Shown here one piece after another: positions 26,283-33,850 of a DNA stretch of 64,000 bases. The stretch is from Herbiconiux daphne (GTDB lineage: Bacteria; Actinomycetota; Actinomycetes; Actinomycetales; Microbacteriaceae): NCBI RefSeq assembly GCF_024979295.1, contig NZ_JANLCJ010000001.1, positions 62,001-126,000 on the forward strand. The letters run 5' to 3'. The translations under genes were made by a program, and so were the position numbers. Position 1 is the first letter of the stretch. Each line of letters opens with the position of its first letter. The notes beneath the pieces were generated by a model. That model searched no databases. It was not told the DNA's origin and saw only the letters and a list, made by a program, of their open reading frames with translations.

Positions 26283-27535
26283 CCGCCGCGCAGCACGGCT
26301 ACGACCTGCTCGTCACGCCGGCCGACGTGGTGCAGCACCTGCGCGCCCGCGGCCTGCTCGAACGCGTGGCGGGCGGCAGCGACAGCGGCAGCGGCGACGG
26401 CAGCGGCGACGGCAGCGACATCGCCGTCGTCGAGGTCACCGCCGGCAACATGAACCGCGTCTTCATCGCCCGGGGCGCCGGTGGCAGCCTCGCGGTGAAG
26501 CAGGCGCCCCCGTGGGTGCAGGTGGTGGGGCCGGAGTGGCCGGTCGACCCCTCGCGCATCGCCTCTGAAGCGCGCACCTACGAGCGGCTGGCCGCGCGCG
26601 TGCCCGACTCGATCCCCACCATCGTCGACTTCGACGCCGACCGCTACGTGCTCGTCATGGAAGACCTCTCCGACCTCGAGGTGCTGCGCGACGCGCTCGT
26701 GCGGGAGGTCGTCGACTCGCGCGACCCGAGCACCGCGGCCGCGGCATCCGGAACCGCCGGCGACCGCGAGGCCACCAGCCCCCGCCTCGACTACCCCACG
26801 CTCGGCGCCGTGGTGGGCCGCTTCGTCGGCGAGCTCGCCGCCTCGACCTCGCTCGCCACGCTCGGCGACCGCGAGCACGCGGCGCTGGTGGAGGTGGCCG
26901 CGAATCCGGAGCTGTGCCGCATGACGCTCGACGTGGTGCTCGACGAGCCCTACCGGGAGCACGAGCACAACCACTGGCATCCGGCGCTCGACGACCGCGT
27001 GCGCGCCCTCTACGCCGACGCCGAGGTGCGCGAAGCGGTCGCCGGCATCCGGAACACCTTCGAGACCGCGCACGAGGCGCTGCTGCACGGCGACCTGCAC
27101 ACCGGTTCGGTGATGGTCGGCCGCCGCGACGGAGCCCAGGTGGTGAAGGTGTTCGACCCGGAGTTCAGCTTCGTCGGGCCGATCGGTCTCGACCTCGGAC
27201 TGTTCTGGGCCAACCTCGAGCTCGCCGCCATCGCGGCCGACGCCGTGGGCGACCACGAACTCGCCGAGCGGCGCCACTCGGCCATCGGCGCGAGCCTCGA
27301 CGCCTTCGCGGCCGTGTGGAACGACGACGCATCGCTCGACCTCATCGTGGCCGACGCGTGGCGCTTCGCCGGCGTGGAGTCGATGCGCCGCGCGGTCGGC
27401 TTCTCGCACGCGGCCGACATCGAGTCGCTGCCGGGCGACGCCCTGCCGGATGCCTCGATGCGCCTGTTCGACGCCGCCAGGCACCACATCCTCACCGGCA
27501 CCGCCGTGCCGACCCGCCGACCGACCACGTTCTGA
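26279..27535 (+). CDS. mtnK: S-methyl-5-thioribose kinase
   Basis: A 418-residue kinase of the choline/aminoglycoside-kinase fold that phosphorylates methylthioribose at O1. Family motifs are LAVKQAPPWVQVVGPEWP, VMEDLSDLEVLRDAL, NPELCRMTLDVVL, catalytic HGDLHTGSVMVG (Asp near residue 269) and the Mg-binding FDPEFSFVGPIGLDLG. A Ser/Gly/Asp-rich loop (SDSGSGDGSGDGSD, residues about 34-47), encoded by 12-bp repeats, lies just before the glycine-rich loop, which reads TAGNMNRVF instead of GDGNLNLVF. A second such kinase is encoded at 46354-47574. ATGA overlap with mtnA shows coupling. Confidence 0.88.
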   Translation: MTAAQHGYDLLVTPADVVQHLRARGLLERVAGGSDSGSGDGSGDGSDIAVVEVTAGNMNRVFIARGAGGSLAVKQAPPWVQVVGPEWPVDPSRIASEARTYERLAARVPDSIPTIVDFDADRYVLVMEDLSDLEVLRDALVREVVDSRDPSTAAAASGTAGDREATSPRLDYPTLGAVVGRFVGELAASTSLATLGDREHAALVEVAANPELCRMTLDVVLDEPYREHEHNHWHPALDDRVRALYADAEVREAVAGIRNTFETAHEALLHGDLHTGSVMVGRRDGAQVVKVFDPEFSFVGPIGLDLGLFWANLELAAIAADAVGDHELAERRHSAIGASLDAFAAVWNDDASLDLIVADAWRFAGVESMRRAVGFSHAADIESLPGDALPDASMRLFDAARHHILTGTAVPTRRPTTF

Positions 27536-27546
27536 AGGAGCGCCCC

Positions 27547-28284
27547 GTGACCGCAACCCCGACGCCCGATCCGCTCGCCGTCTCGGCGCGATACGTCGTC
27601 ATCGACATCGAGGGCACCACGAGCGCCGCGGGATTCATCCTCGGCGACCTCTACGACTACGCCCGCCCGCGCCTCGGTTCGTGGCTCGACGACCACGCCG
27701 ACGACCCGGCGATCGCCGAGGCGCGTGAGCAGGTCATCCACGACGCCGAGCTCGCCTCCGACGCCACGACCGACCAGATCGTGGCCGTGCTGCACGAGTG
27801 GATGGAACGCGACGTCAAGGCCACCCCGCTCAAAACGGTGCAGGGACAGATCTGGGCCGAGGGCTTCGAGCGCGCCGAGATCTCGTCGCACTTCTTCGAC
27901 GACGTCATTCCGAAGCTGCGGGACTGGTATTCGCACGGCGTGCGCTTCGCCGTGTTCTCGTCGGGGTCGGTCGCGTCGCAGGTGCCGTGGTTCCGGCACT
28001 CGCCCGACGGCGACCTGACCGGCTTGATCACCGAGTTCTTCGACACGGTCAGTGCCGGGCCGAAGAAGGAGGCCGCCTCGTATCAGGCCATCGCCGACGC
28101 CCTCGGCTCCACGCCGGGCGAGACCGTGTTCTTCACCGACAACCCGGGCGAGGTCGCGGCCGCGATCGACGCGGGCTGGCAGGTGGTGGCGTTCTCGCGC
28201 GAGGGCGAGCCGTTCTTCGAGGCCGATTTCGGGGCCGCCGCGGTGGTGACGTCGTTCGACGACGTCGAGGTCGTGCTGCCGTGA
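27547..28284 (+). CDS. mtnC: Enolase-phosphatase E1 (2,3-diketo-5-methylthio-1-phosphopentane phosphatase)
   Basis: A 245-residue HAD-superfamily enzyme that enolises and dephosphorylates the diketone intermediate to acireductone. Motif I reads VIDIEGTTSA with Asp20 and Glu22, the MtnC signature; LKTVQGQIWAEGF, VFSSGSVASQ, AGPKKEAASY and FFTDNPGEVAAA follow in family order. The GTG at 27547 has GAAGGAG six bases upstream and starts 11 bp after mtnK; longer in-frame starts lie inside mtnK. The stop overlaps mtnB. Presence of MtnC is the strongest sign that this operon is true methionine salvage and not 5-deoxyribose disposal. Confidence 0.92.
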   Translation: MTATPTPDPLAVSARYVVIDIEGTTSAAGFILGDLYDYARPRLGSWLDDHADDPAIAEAREQVIHDAELASDATTDQIVAVLHEWMERDVKATPLKTVQGQIWAEGFERAEISSHFFDDVIPKLRDWYSHGVRFAVFSSGSVASQVPWFRHSPDGDLTGLITEFFDTVSAGPKKEAASYQAIADALGSTPGETVFFTDNPGEVAAAIDAGWQVVAFSREGEPFFEADFGAAAVVTSFDDVEVVLP

Positions 28285-29003
28285 CCGACCCGGTCGCGGC
28301 CGCCCCCTCCGCCGTCGACGCCGGCCACGTGTTCGACGACACCGGCGTGAGCGTGTCGTCGCTGCGTGACGCCGGTGCGGCCCTGGCCGCCGAGTCGGCG
28401 CGATTCGCCGGCTTCGGCTGGATGCCAGGCACGGCGGGCAACCTCTCGGTCACCCTGGCGCGCGATCCGCTGCGCCTCGCCGTCACCGCCTCGGGGCTCG
28501 ACAAGGGCGAGCTCACCGCGGCCGACATCGTGCTCGTCGACGACCGCGGGGAGTGGGTCACGGATGCCGCGTCGCCCGAAGCCTTCACGGCCGACCTCGG
28601 TCTCGCGTCGAAGCCCTCGGCCGAGGCCGGGCTGCACGCGCGCATCGCCCGGGTCGCCGGAGCCGGCGCCGTCATCCACGTGCACGCGCTCGCGGCGGTG
28701 CGGGCCGGCCACGCCTGGCCCGACGGCGTCGTGCTGCACGACCTCGAGATGCTGAAGGGCATCGGCCACAGCGCCCACGGCGAGCGGGTCGTCATCCCCG
28801 TGGTGCAGAACCACCAAGACATGCGGGTGCTCGGCGACGACTTCGAGCGCGTCTACCAGCCGTCGACTCCGGATGCCGCCGAGGTGCCGGCCCTCATCGT
28901 GGCTAGTCATGGCATCTACGCCTGGGGCGCCGACCTGCGCCAGGCCCGCTGGCACCTCGAACTCACCGAGGCGCTGCTGCAGATCGCGCTCGCGACGCGC
29001 TGA
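28281..29003 (+). CDS. mtnB: Methylthioribulose-1-phosphate dehydratase
   Basis: A 240-residue zinc enzyme of the class II aldolase fold. The substrate-phosphate motif GTAGNLSV, TASGLDKGEL, the zinc-binding His pair in VIHVHALAAV, DLEMLKGIG, NHQDMRVLG and the third zinc His in ASHGIYAWG are the MtnB signatures. It turns methylthioribulose-1-phosphate into the 2,3-diketone that MtnC uses. GTG start at 28281 overlaps the mtnC stop by 4 bp. The same fold includes fuculose- and 5-deoxyribulose-phosphate aldolases, but the EMLKG and HGIYAWG segments fit the dehydratase better. Confidence 0.88.
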   Translation: MTDPVAAAPSAVDAGHVFDDTGVSVSSLRDAGAALAAESARFAGFGWMPGTAGNLSVTLARDPLRLAVTASGLDKGELTAADIVLVDDRGEWVTDAASPEAFTADLGLASKPSAEAGLHARIARVAGAGAVIHVHALAAVRAGHAWPDGVVLHDLEMLKGIGHSAHGERVVIPVVQNHQDMRVLGDDFERVYQPSTPDAAEVPALIVASHGIYAWGADLRQARWHLELTEALLQIALATR

Positions 29004-29053
29004 GCCTCATCGACGCTCTCATCGACCATCCGCACACCCACGAAGGAGCCCCC

Positions 29054-29338
29054 ATGCCGGCACACGGCGAGACCACGATCGACGACGAGCGCGTGCGCGT
29101 GACCACCTGGTCGTTCGAGCACGCGGGTGACAGCACCGGCGCCCACGTGCACGAGTTCGACTACGTGCTCGTGCCGGTGAGCGGCGGCACCCTCACCGCG
29201 GTGTCGACCGACGACGGCTCGACCCGCACCATCACCCAGCAGGCGGGCGTGCCCTACACCGGCACGGCCGGGCTCGCGCACACGGTGACCGCCGACGGCG
29301 ACGGCATCGTGTTCGTCGAGGTCGAGCTCAAGCGCTGA
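29054..29338 (+). CDS. Small cupin protein at the end of the mtn operon
   Basis: A 94-residue single-domain cupin. The first cupin motif gives GAHVHEFDYVLVPVSGG with the HxH pair, and AGLAHTVTADGDG supplies a later His, so a mononuclear metal site is plausible. GAAGGAG sits five bases before the ATG, 51 bp after mtnB. It is far too short for acireductone dioxygenase, which is encoded at 51574. It may protect, sense or modify an intermediate of the pathway, but no function can be read from the sequence. Confidence 0.75.
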   Translation: MPAHGETTIDDERVRVTTWSFEHAGDSTGAHVHEFDYVLVPVSGGTLTAVSTDDGSTRTITQQAGVPYTGTAGLAHTVTADGDGIVFVEVELKR

Positions 29339-29341
29339 GCG

Positions 29342-30352
29342 TCACCGCCAGAACTCCTCGAGACTCGCCGCGAGCCGGAGGCCCTGCTGATGGCCGCCCC
29401 GGGCGGCCGGCAGGCGGGTGGAGGGATCGAGCGCATGGGCGTCGAACACGTCGCCGGCGCCGGCATCCGGATGCACGACCTCGACCGTGCTGCCGGCCGC
29501 ACGCAGTTCGTCGACCTGCGTCGCGAGATCGACGCCCCACTCGCGCGGTGTGCGCGAGCGGCCGCTGAACGGATCGAGCACGAGCACCCGCCGGTAGCCG
29601 GCCGCCAGGTCGGCGTTCGAGCCGCGCCGGTAGGCGCCGTTGAGGTAGCGCTGCTCGCCGATGGCATAGGGCGTCAGGGCCGAAGTGCTGGCCGCGACCG
29701 CGTCGACGAGTCCGACCGCGCTGTGACGGTCGAACACCACCGGCTGCCCGGTGCGGGCATCCAACGCCGGAATCAGCACCCGTTGCGCCGGCCAGTCGTG
29801 GCTCGGCAGCCGTGCGGCCACGATGTCGTGCCACCGGGTTCGCCCGGGCCGGCCCGACGACTCGGCGGGTGAGCCACCGGACGACTCGCCGTCGGGGTGC
29901 GAATCGCGGTCGAGGCGGTCGAGCTCGAGGGCGGCGGCGGCCAGCGTGCGGCGCATGTCGTCGGCATCGCGGGCCGACGCGATGATCGCGTTCGACCACG
30001 CCAGGTAGTCGGGGCCCGACAGCGTCCGGGCCGGCCGAGGGGCCGTTGCTCCGCCCGCCGGCCGCGATGGCGGCGTCTCGGCGAGGATCGCGGCGTAGAG
30101 GTCGCCCGGCCGGGTGCCGCTCGTGATCTGCGCGGTCACCGTCGAGCCCGACGACGTGCCGACGACGAGATCGGCACCGGTCACGTCGAGGCCGGCCTCG
30201 GCGAGCCCCGCGATGAGGCCGAGCTGCCAGGCGTTGCCGGCCGCTCCACCGCCGGCGAGCACGAGCGCCCGCTCGGCGGGCCCCTGCGGCGAGGAGGGAT
30301 GCGAGGAAGAAGGATGCGAGGAAGAAGGATGCGAGGAAGAAGAGTTGTTCAT
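29342..30352 (-). CDS. Patatin-like phospholipase family protein with altered catalytic dyad
   Basis: A 336-residue patatin-fold protein. The oxyanion loop GGGAAGNAWQLG (residues 34-45) and nucleophile Ser67 in GTSSG are intact. The second dyad position, normally Asp in DG(G/A), reads YLNGAYRRGSNADLA near residue 238, so Asp is replaced by Asn. The enzyme may be inactive, use another acid, or act as a binding protein. The N-terminus is a Ser/His/Pro repeat (SSSHP three times) encoded by a 15-bp tandem repeat. It is convergent with the cupin gene (3 bp apart) and lies 48 bp after a 19-codon leader frame. Confidence 0.8.
   Translation of the reverse strand: MNNSSSSHPSSSHPSSSHPSSPQGPAERALVLAGGGAAGNAWQLGLIAGLAEAGLDVTGADLVVGTSSGSTVTAQITSGTRPGDLYAAILAETPPSRPAGGATAPRPARTLSGPDYLAWSNAIIASARDADDMRRTLAAAALELDRLDRDSHPDGESSGGSPAESSGRPGRTRWHDIVAARLPSHDWPAQRVLIPALDARTGQPVVFDRHSAVGLVDAVAASTSALTPYAIGEQRYLNGAYRRGSNADLAAGYRRVLVLDPFSGRSRTPREWGVDLATQVDELRAAGSTVEVVHPDAGAGDVFDAHALDPSTRLPAARGGHQQGLRLAASLEEFWR
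30297..30341 (-). repeat. Three in-frame 15-bp repeats in the patatin gene
   Basis: GGATGCGAGGAAGAA (+ strand) occurs at 30297, 30312 and 30327 without mismatch. On the minus strand it encodes the SSSHP repeats at the protein N-terminus. The perfect identity suggests recent expansion or ongoing copy-number change. Confidence 0.92.
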
Positions 30353-30400
30353 GGGAGTCGCCTTTCGCGAGATCGCCGGTCGGGCGCTCCCACGCGGCGA

Positions 30401-30460
30401 CTAGTCGAGTCGCGCGATCGTGGACGGCGGGGGAGCACCCACTGTGGACACTGCGTTCAT
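30401..30460 (-). CDS. 19-residue leader peptide or small protein
   Basis: A 20-codon frame, ATG at 30460 to TAG at 30403-30401, encoding MNAVSTVGAPPPSTIARLD. Its support is the ribosome-binding site: AGGAGGTGA at 30474-30466, five bases before the ATG, the best match to the 16S rRNA end in this window. A promoter (-35 TTGCGG, 18-bp spacer, -10 TAGCGT) lies just upstream. The frame ends 48 bp before the patatin gene on the same transcript. It could be a regulatory leader peptide or a tiny protein. There is no run of one amino acid that would suggest classical attenuation. Confidence 0.55.
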   Translation of the reverse strand: MNAVSTVGAPPPSTIARLD

Positions 30461-30485
30461 GGGTCTCACCTCCTGTCGATGGATC

Positions 30486-30499
30486 ATCGTGATCACGAT
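30486..30499. promoter_or_regulatory. 14-bp perfect palindrome at the leader/patatin transcription start
   Basis: ATCGTGATCACGAT is its own reverse complement. It begins 7 bp downstream of the minus-strand -10 box, so it covers the expected transcription start, a classical repressor position. Confidence 0.6.
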
Positions 30500-30506
30500 C
30501 GCCGGA

Positions 30507-30536
30507 ACGCTAACACGCCTCCCGTGCGCGCCGCAA
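30507..30536 (-). promoter_or_regulatory. Promoter of the leader peptide/patatin unit
   Basis: On the minus strand, -35 TTGCGG (30536-30531) and -10 TAGCGT (30512-30507) are separated by 18 bp. It lies between the aldolase stop codon and the 19-codon frame. Confidence 0.55.
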
Positions 30537-30549
30537 TCGCCGGCCGCGA

Positions 30550-31287
30550 TCAGGTCAGCTGCGCCCGCAGGCCCGCGGCACCGGCGGCGAGCACCGCGGA
30601 GTCGGTCGTCGCGGCGATGAACCGGTAGCCGAGCGCGGCGAAGGCATGGGCGGTGCCCGGGCTGCCCGCGAAAGCGCCCGGTGTCACTCCCGCCTCGACG
30701 GCCGCCCGAGCGATCCGTCGCAGTGCCGAATCAGGCGACTCGTCGGCCAGCAGGTCGTCGACGGTGGTGCCGAGCGAGAGCGCGAGATCGACGGGGCCCA
30801 CGAAGACGCCCTCGATGCCGGGGGTCGCCGCGATGGTCGAGGCCGCTGCCAACCCCGCGGCCGTCTCGATCATCACCGCGACGCCGGTCGAGTCGTTCGC
30901 CTCGGTCGGGGTCGGCTGGGCTCCCGTGCCGAGGTAGGGCCCGAAACTGCGCGACCCGCGCGGCGGGTAGAACGCCGACCGAACGGCGTCGGCGGCGTCG
31001 GCGGGCGTGTCGACGAGCGGCACGATCACCCCGCGTGCCCCGGAATCGAGCGCGCGCCCGATCAGTCCGGCGTCGTTGGAGCGCACCCGCACCCACGCGG
31101 TCGCGCCCGCCGCGGTGCTCACGTCGAGCCCTTCGCGCAGCGCCCGGTCGTCGAACCGGCCGTGCTGGGCGTCGAGGCAGAGCCAGTCGAAACTGGCCCG
31201 GGCGAGCGGATCGAGCAGGCCCGGCTCGCCGAGGGTGGCCCAGACGCCCCACGCCGGTTCGGAGTCGGCAGGGGTGGTCGCGGTCAT
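30550..31287 (-). CDS. HpcH/HpaI aldolase family protein
   Basis: A 245-residue class II, metal-dependent pyruvate aldolase. CLDAQHGRFDD carries the catalytic His, GARGVIVPLVDTPADA is the substrate loop, and the metal ligands are Glu in MIETAAGL and Asp in GPVDLALSLG. Members cleave 4-hydroxy-2-oxo acids such as 4-hydroxy-2-oxoheptanedioate; the exact substrate cannot be told. GGGAG lies five bases before the ATG. It is divergent from the aminotransferase gene across an AT-rich control region with an inverted repeat, so the two may share regulation, plausible for an amino-acid degradation route. Confidence 0.88.
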   Translation of the reverse strand: MTATTPADSEPAWGVWATLGEPGLLDPLARASFDWLCLDAQHGRFDDRALREGLDVSTAAGATAWVRVRSNDAGLIGRALDSGARGVIVPLVDTPADAADAVRSAFYPPRGSRSFGPYLGTGAQPTPTEANDSTGVAVMIETAAGLAAASTIAATPGIEGVFVGPVDLALSLGTTVDDLLADESPDSALRRIARAAVEAGVTPGAFAGSPGTAHAFAALGYRFIAATTDSAVLAAGAAGLRAQLT

Positions 31288-31307
31288 CGGGGCTCCCAGG
31301 TCAGCGG

Positions 31308-31433
31308 TGGCAATTTGCAGTTGGTTGATCGGAATCAGCCTAGAGTTATCAATTGCCAGGTGCTATGGCCAGTTCGCATCTTGTTACATGCCATTTACCT
31401 GAATTTACCTTTCGGAATTGATCTGCCGAGATC
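31308..31433. promoter_or_regulatory. AT-rich divergent control region with repeats
   Basis: This stretch is much richer in A+T than its surroundings. TGGCAATT (31308-31315) and AATTGCCA (31351-31358) form an inverted repeat 35 bp apart. ATTTACCT occurs twice (31393-31400 and 31403-31410), exactly 10 bp apart, one helical turn. TTGTTACA begins at 31381. These features suit binding of an Lrp/AsnC-type regulator such as the one encoded at 33851. Confidence 0.55.
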
Positions 31434-31493
31434 ATGACAGTGACACAGTTCGCAACGGTGGCACTGCACCGCGTGACGAGGAGACCGCCCCGC

Positions 31494-32654
31494 ATGAAGA
31501 TGGCGCACTACCCGGTGTCGGGCATCCGCGAGATCCTCGACCTCGTGCTGCTGCGCGGCGGCGACGTCGTGCGGCTCGAACTCGGCGAGCCGGGTTACCC
31601 GGTGCCCGCGCACATCGCCGACGCCGGCGCGCTCGCCGCGCACGGCGAGGTGCGCTACACCCAGAGCGCGGGCCTGCTCGAACTGCGCACCGAGGCATCC
31701 GACGCTCTCGCCCGGCGCTACGGCACCGTGATCGACCCGTCGCGCATCGTGATCAGCCAGGGTGGCTCGCAGGGCATCGCCGCCGTGTTCGAGGCGCTCG
31801 TGCGCCCGGGCGACGAGGTGGTGCTGCCCGACCCGGCGTGGCCGAACTACCTCGCGATGACCACCATGCGCGGCGCCACCCCGGTGCCCTACGGGCTGCC
31901 TCGCGAACGCGGCTACCTCCCCGATCCCGCCGAGATCGAGCGGCTGATCACCCCGGCCACGCGCGTGCTCGTCATCAACTCCCCGGGCAACCCCACCGGC
32001 GCCGTGATGCCGCGGGCCCTCGTGGAGCAGATCGTGGCCATCGCGGCACGGGCCGGTGTGGTGGTGGTCTCCGACGAGGTCTACGACGAACTCATCTTCG
32101 ACGGCGAGCCCACCTTCGCCGCCGCGATCGCTCCCGACGACGTCGTGTCGGTGTTCAGCTTCTCGAAGACCTACGCGATGACGGGCTGGCGGGTCGGCTA
32201 CCTGGTGCTGCCGCCCGCTCTGGCCCAGACCGTCGGGCACATCCAGGAGAGCCTCATCTCGTGCGTGTCGACGGTGTCGCAGCGTGCCGCGCTCGCCGCC
32301 CTGCGCGGGCCGCAGACCGACGTCGCGGTGATGCGCGAGGGCTATCGGCAGGCCCGTGACTACGTGGTCGGGCGACTGCGCGACGGCGGCATCCCGATCG
32401 ACGCGCCGGCCGGGGCGTTCTATGTGATGGTTCCGCTCGCGCCAGGCGTCGACTCGCGCGCGGCCGCCATCGACCTGGTGGACGCCGGAGTCGCGGTCGC
32501 GCCGGGAACGGCGTTCGGCAGAGTGGCGGCCGACCAGGTGCGACTCTCGCTCGCCACCAGCCTGCCGCAGCTCGCCGTCGGCATCGACCGGCTGCTGGCC
32601 TGGTATCACGAGACGGGCGGCGGTGCGCGGCTGGCCGGAAGGAGCAGCGGATGA
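31494..32654 (+). CDS. Class I/II pyridoxal-phosphate aminotransferase
   Basis: About 386 residues from the ATG at 31494. Fold-type I motifs: RLELGEPGYPVP at the N-terminal substrate arm, INSPGNPTGAVM, SDEVYDELIFDG, and the PLP lysine in SFSKTYAMTGWRVGY. GAGGAG lies 10 bases before 31494; an ATG at 31434 would add 20 residues but has no ribosome-binding site. The amino-acid substrate is unknown. It overlaps the M24 peptidase gene by 4 bp. Aspartate, aromatic or branched-chain amino acids, or the keto acid of methionine from the mtn operon 2 kb away, are possible substrates. Confidence 0.88.
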   Translation: MKMAHYPVSGIREILDLVLLRGGDVVRLELGEPGYPVPAHIADAGALAAHGEVRYTQSAGLLELRTEASDALARRYGTVIDPSRIVISQGGSQGIAAVFEALVRPGDEVVLPDPAWPNYLAMTTMRGATPVPYGLPRERGYLPDPAEIERLITPATRVLVINSPGNPTGAVMPRALVEQIVAIAARAGVVVVSDEVYDELIFDGEPTFAAAIAPDDVVSVFSFSKTYAMTGWRVGYLVLPPALAQTVGHIQESLISCVSTVSQRAALAALRGPQTDVAVMREGYRQARDYVVGRLRDGGIPIDAPAGAFYVMVPLAPGVDSRAAAIDLVDAGVAVAPGTAFGRVAADQVRLSLATSLPQLAVGIDRLLAWYHETGGGARLAGRSSG

Positions 32655-33790
32655 CGCCCCACCACGCCGCCCGGCAGACGCGACTCTGGGCCGCTCTCGA
32701 CGAGGCGGGCATCGACGTGCTCTTCCTGCCACCCCAGGCCGACCTGGAGTACGTCACCGGACTGGAGCGCCGGCTGCCGTCGTTCGGCGAGATCGGCTAC
32801 GCGCACCACTGGGTGGCGGGGGCGCTCATCGTTCCGGGTGCGGCGCCGGTGTTCGTGCTGCCGCGGATGATCCGCGAATTCGATCTGCCCGCGGGCGTCG
32901 ACGGCGACGTGGTGACGGTGTCGGAGCTCGACGACGGGGCCGCGATGTTCCGCGCGGCGCTCGACTCCGCCGCTCCGCGGGCGACCCGCATCGGCATCGG
33001 CCCGCGCGCCTGGGCCCAGACGGCGATCCACCTGCTCGAGGCCCGGCCGGGAGCCCAGCTGATCGACGCCGGAGCGCTGACCAACCGGCTCCGCCGCGTG
33101 AAAGACGCCGACGAACTCGACCTCATGCGCCGCGCCGCGCGGCTCGTCGACGCGGTGCTGGCCGACGTCGAGCCGTTCGTGGTGGCCGGGGCGACCGAAC
33201 TCGATCTGGCCTCGGAGATCGACCTGCGCATGCGCCGCCTCGGCTCCCGTGGAGCCTCGTTCGACACCGGCGTCTGGTCGATGGGGCCGAGCACGGCGCG
33301 CGACGCCTCGGTGCGGCTCTCGAACGCCGTGCTCGCGCCGGGTGCCGGGGTGAGCTTCGACTTCGGGGCCATCGTCGACGGCTACTGCTCCGACTTCGGC
33401 CGCACGGTGCACATCGGCGAGCCGGGAGAGGAGTACGTGCGGGTGCACGAACTCGTGATGGCGGCGCAGGAGGCCGGGCGACAGGCGGCGCGCCCCGGTG
33501 CGACGGCGGCCGACGTCGACCGCGCGACCCGGGCGGTGATCGTCGACGGCGGCTACGGCGAGTGGTTCCGCCACCGCACCGGTCATTGCATCGGAAAAGA
33601 CGTGCACGAGCTGCCCTACATCTCCGAAGAAGACCACACGGTGCTCGAACCCGGCATGTCGTTCACGATCGAGCCCTCGGTGTTCTGGCCCGGGCGCGTG
33701 GGAGTGCGGGTCGAAGACGTCTTCGTCGTGACCGAGGGCGACACGGTGAGCCTCAACGAGCATCCGCGAACCCTGGTCGCCAACGGCTGA
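32651..33790 (+). CDS. M24 family metallopeptidase (Xaa-Pro peptidase/creatinase-like)
   Basis: A 379-residue protein with a creatinase-like N-terminal domain and a pita-bread catalytic domain. The five metal ligands are in order: two Asp in SFDFGAIVDGYCSDFGR, His in HRTGHCIGKDVHE, Glu in FTIEPSVF and Glu in VRVEDVFVV. This favours a Xaa-Pro dipeptidase/aminopeptidase over creatinase, which lacks metal. ATGA overlap with the aminotransferase suggests coupled expression, and a peptide importer lies downstream, so it likely cleaves imported peptides in the cytoplasm. Confidence 0.9.
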   Translation: MTPHHAARQTRLWAALDEAGIDVLFLPPQADLEYVTGLERRLPSFGEIGYAHHWVAGALIVPGAAPVFVLPRMIREFDLPAGVDGDVVTVSELDDGAAMFRAALDSAAPRATRIGIGPRAWAQTAIHLLEARPGAQLIDAGALTNRLRRVKDADELDLMRRAARLVDAVLADVEPFVVAGATELDLASEIDLRMRRLGSRGASFDTGVWSMGPSTARDASVRLSNAVLAPGAGVSFDFGAIVDGYCSDFGRTVHIGEPGEEYVRVHELVMAAQEAGRQAARPGATAADVDRATRAVIVDGGYGEWFRHRTGHCIGKDVHELPYISEEDHTVLEPGMSFTIEPSVFWPGRVGVRVEDVFVVTEGDTVSLNEHPRTLVANG

Positions 33791-33794
33791 CCAG

Positions 33795-33818
33795 TACAGT
33801 CATAGCGGGATCGATCCC
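33795..33818 (+). promoter_or_regulatory. Promoter and palindrome upstream of the Lrp/AsnC gene
   Basis: TACAGT (33795-33800) is a good -10 box, and GGGATCGATCCC (33807-33818), a perfect 12-bp palindrome, covers the expected start of transcription. This position fits autoregulation by the encoded Lrp-type protein. Confidence 0.5.
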
Positions 33819-33850
33819 ACCCGTTCACCGAACGCGAGCCGGAGGTTCAC

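Noticed and set aside
26279..27535. Aminoglycoside or choline kinase/phosphotransferase
   Set aside because: The HGDLHTGS and DPEFSFVGP motifs and the position between mtnA and mtnC fit methylthioribose kinase specifically.
30297..30341. CRISPR-like repeats
   Set aside because: The 15-bp units are directly tandem without spacers and encode part of the patatin protein.
31434..31493. Earlier ATG (31434) as start of the aminotransferase
   Set aside because: It has no ribosome-binding site and lies at the edge of the AT-rich control region; 31494 has GAGGAG upstream and begins at the usual family N-terminus. It cannot be fully excluded.
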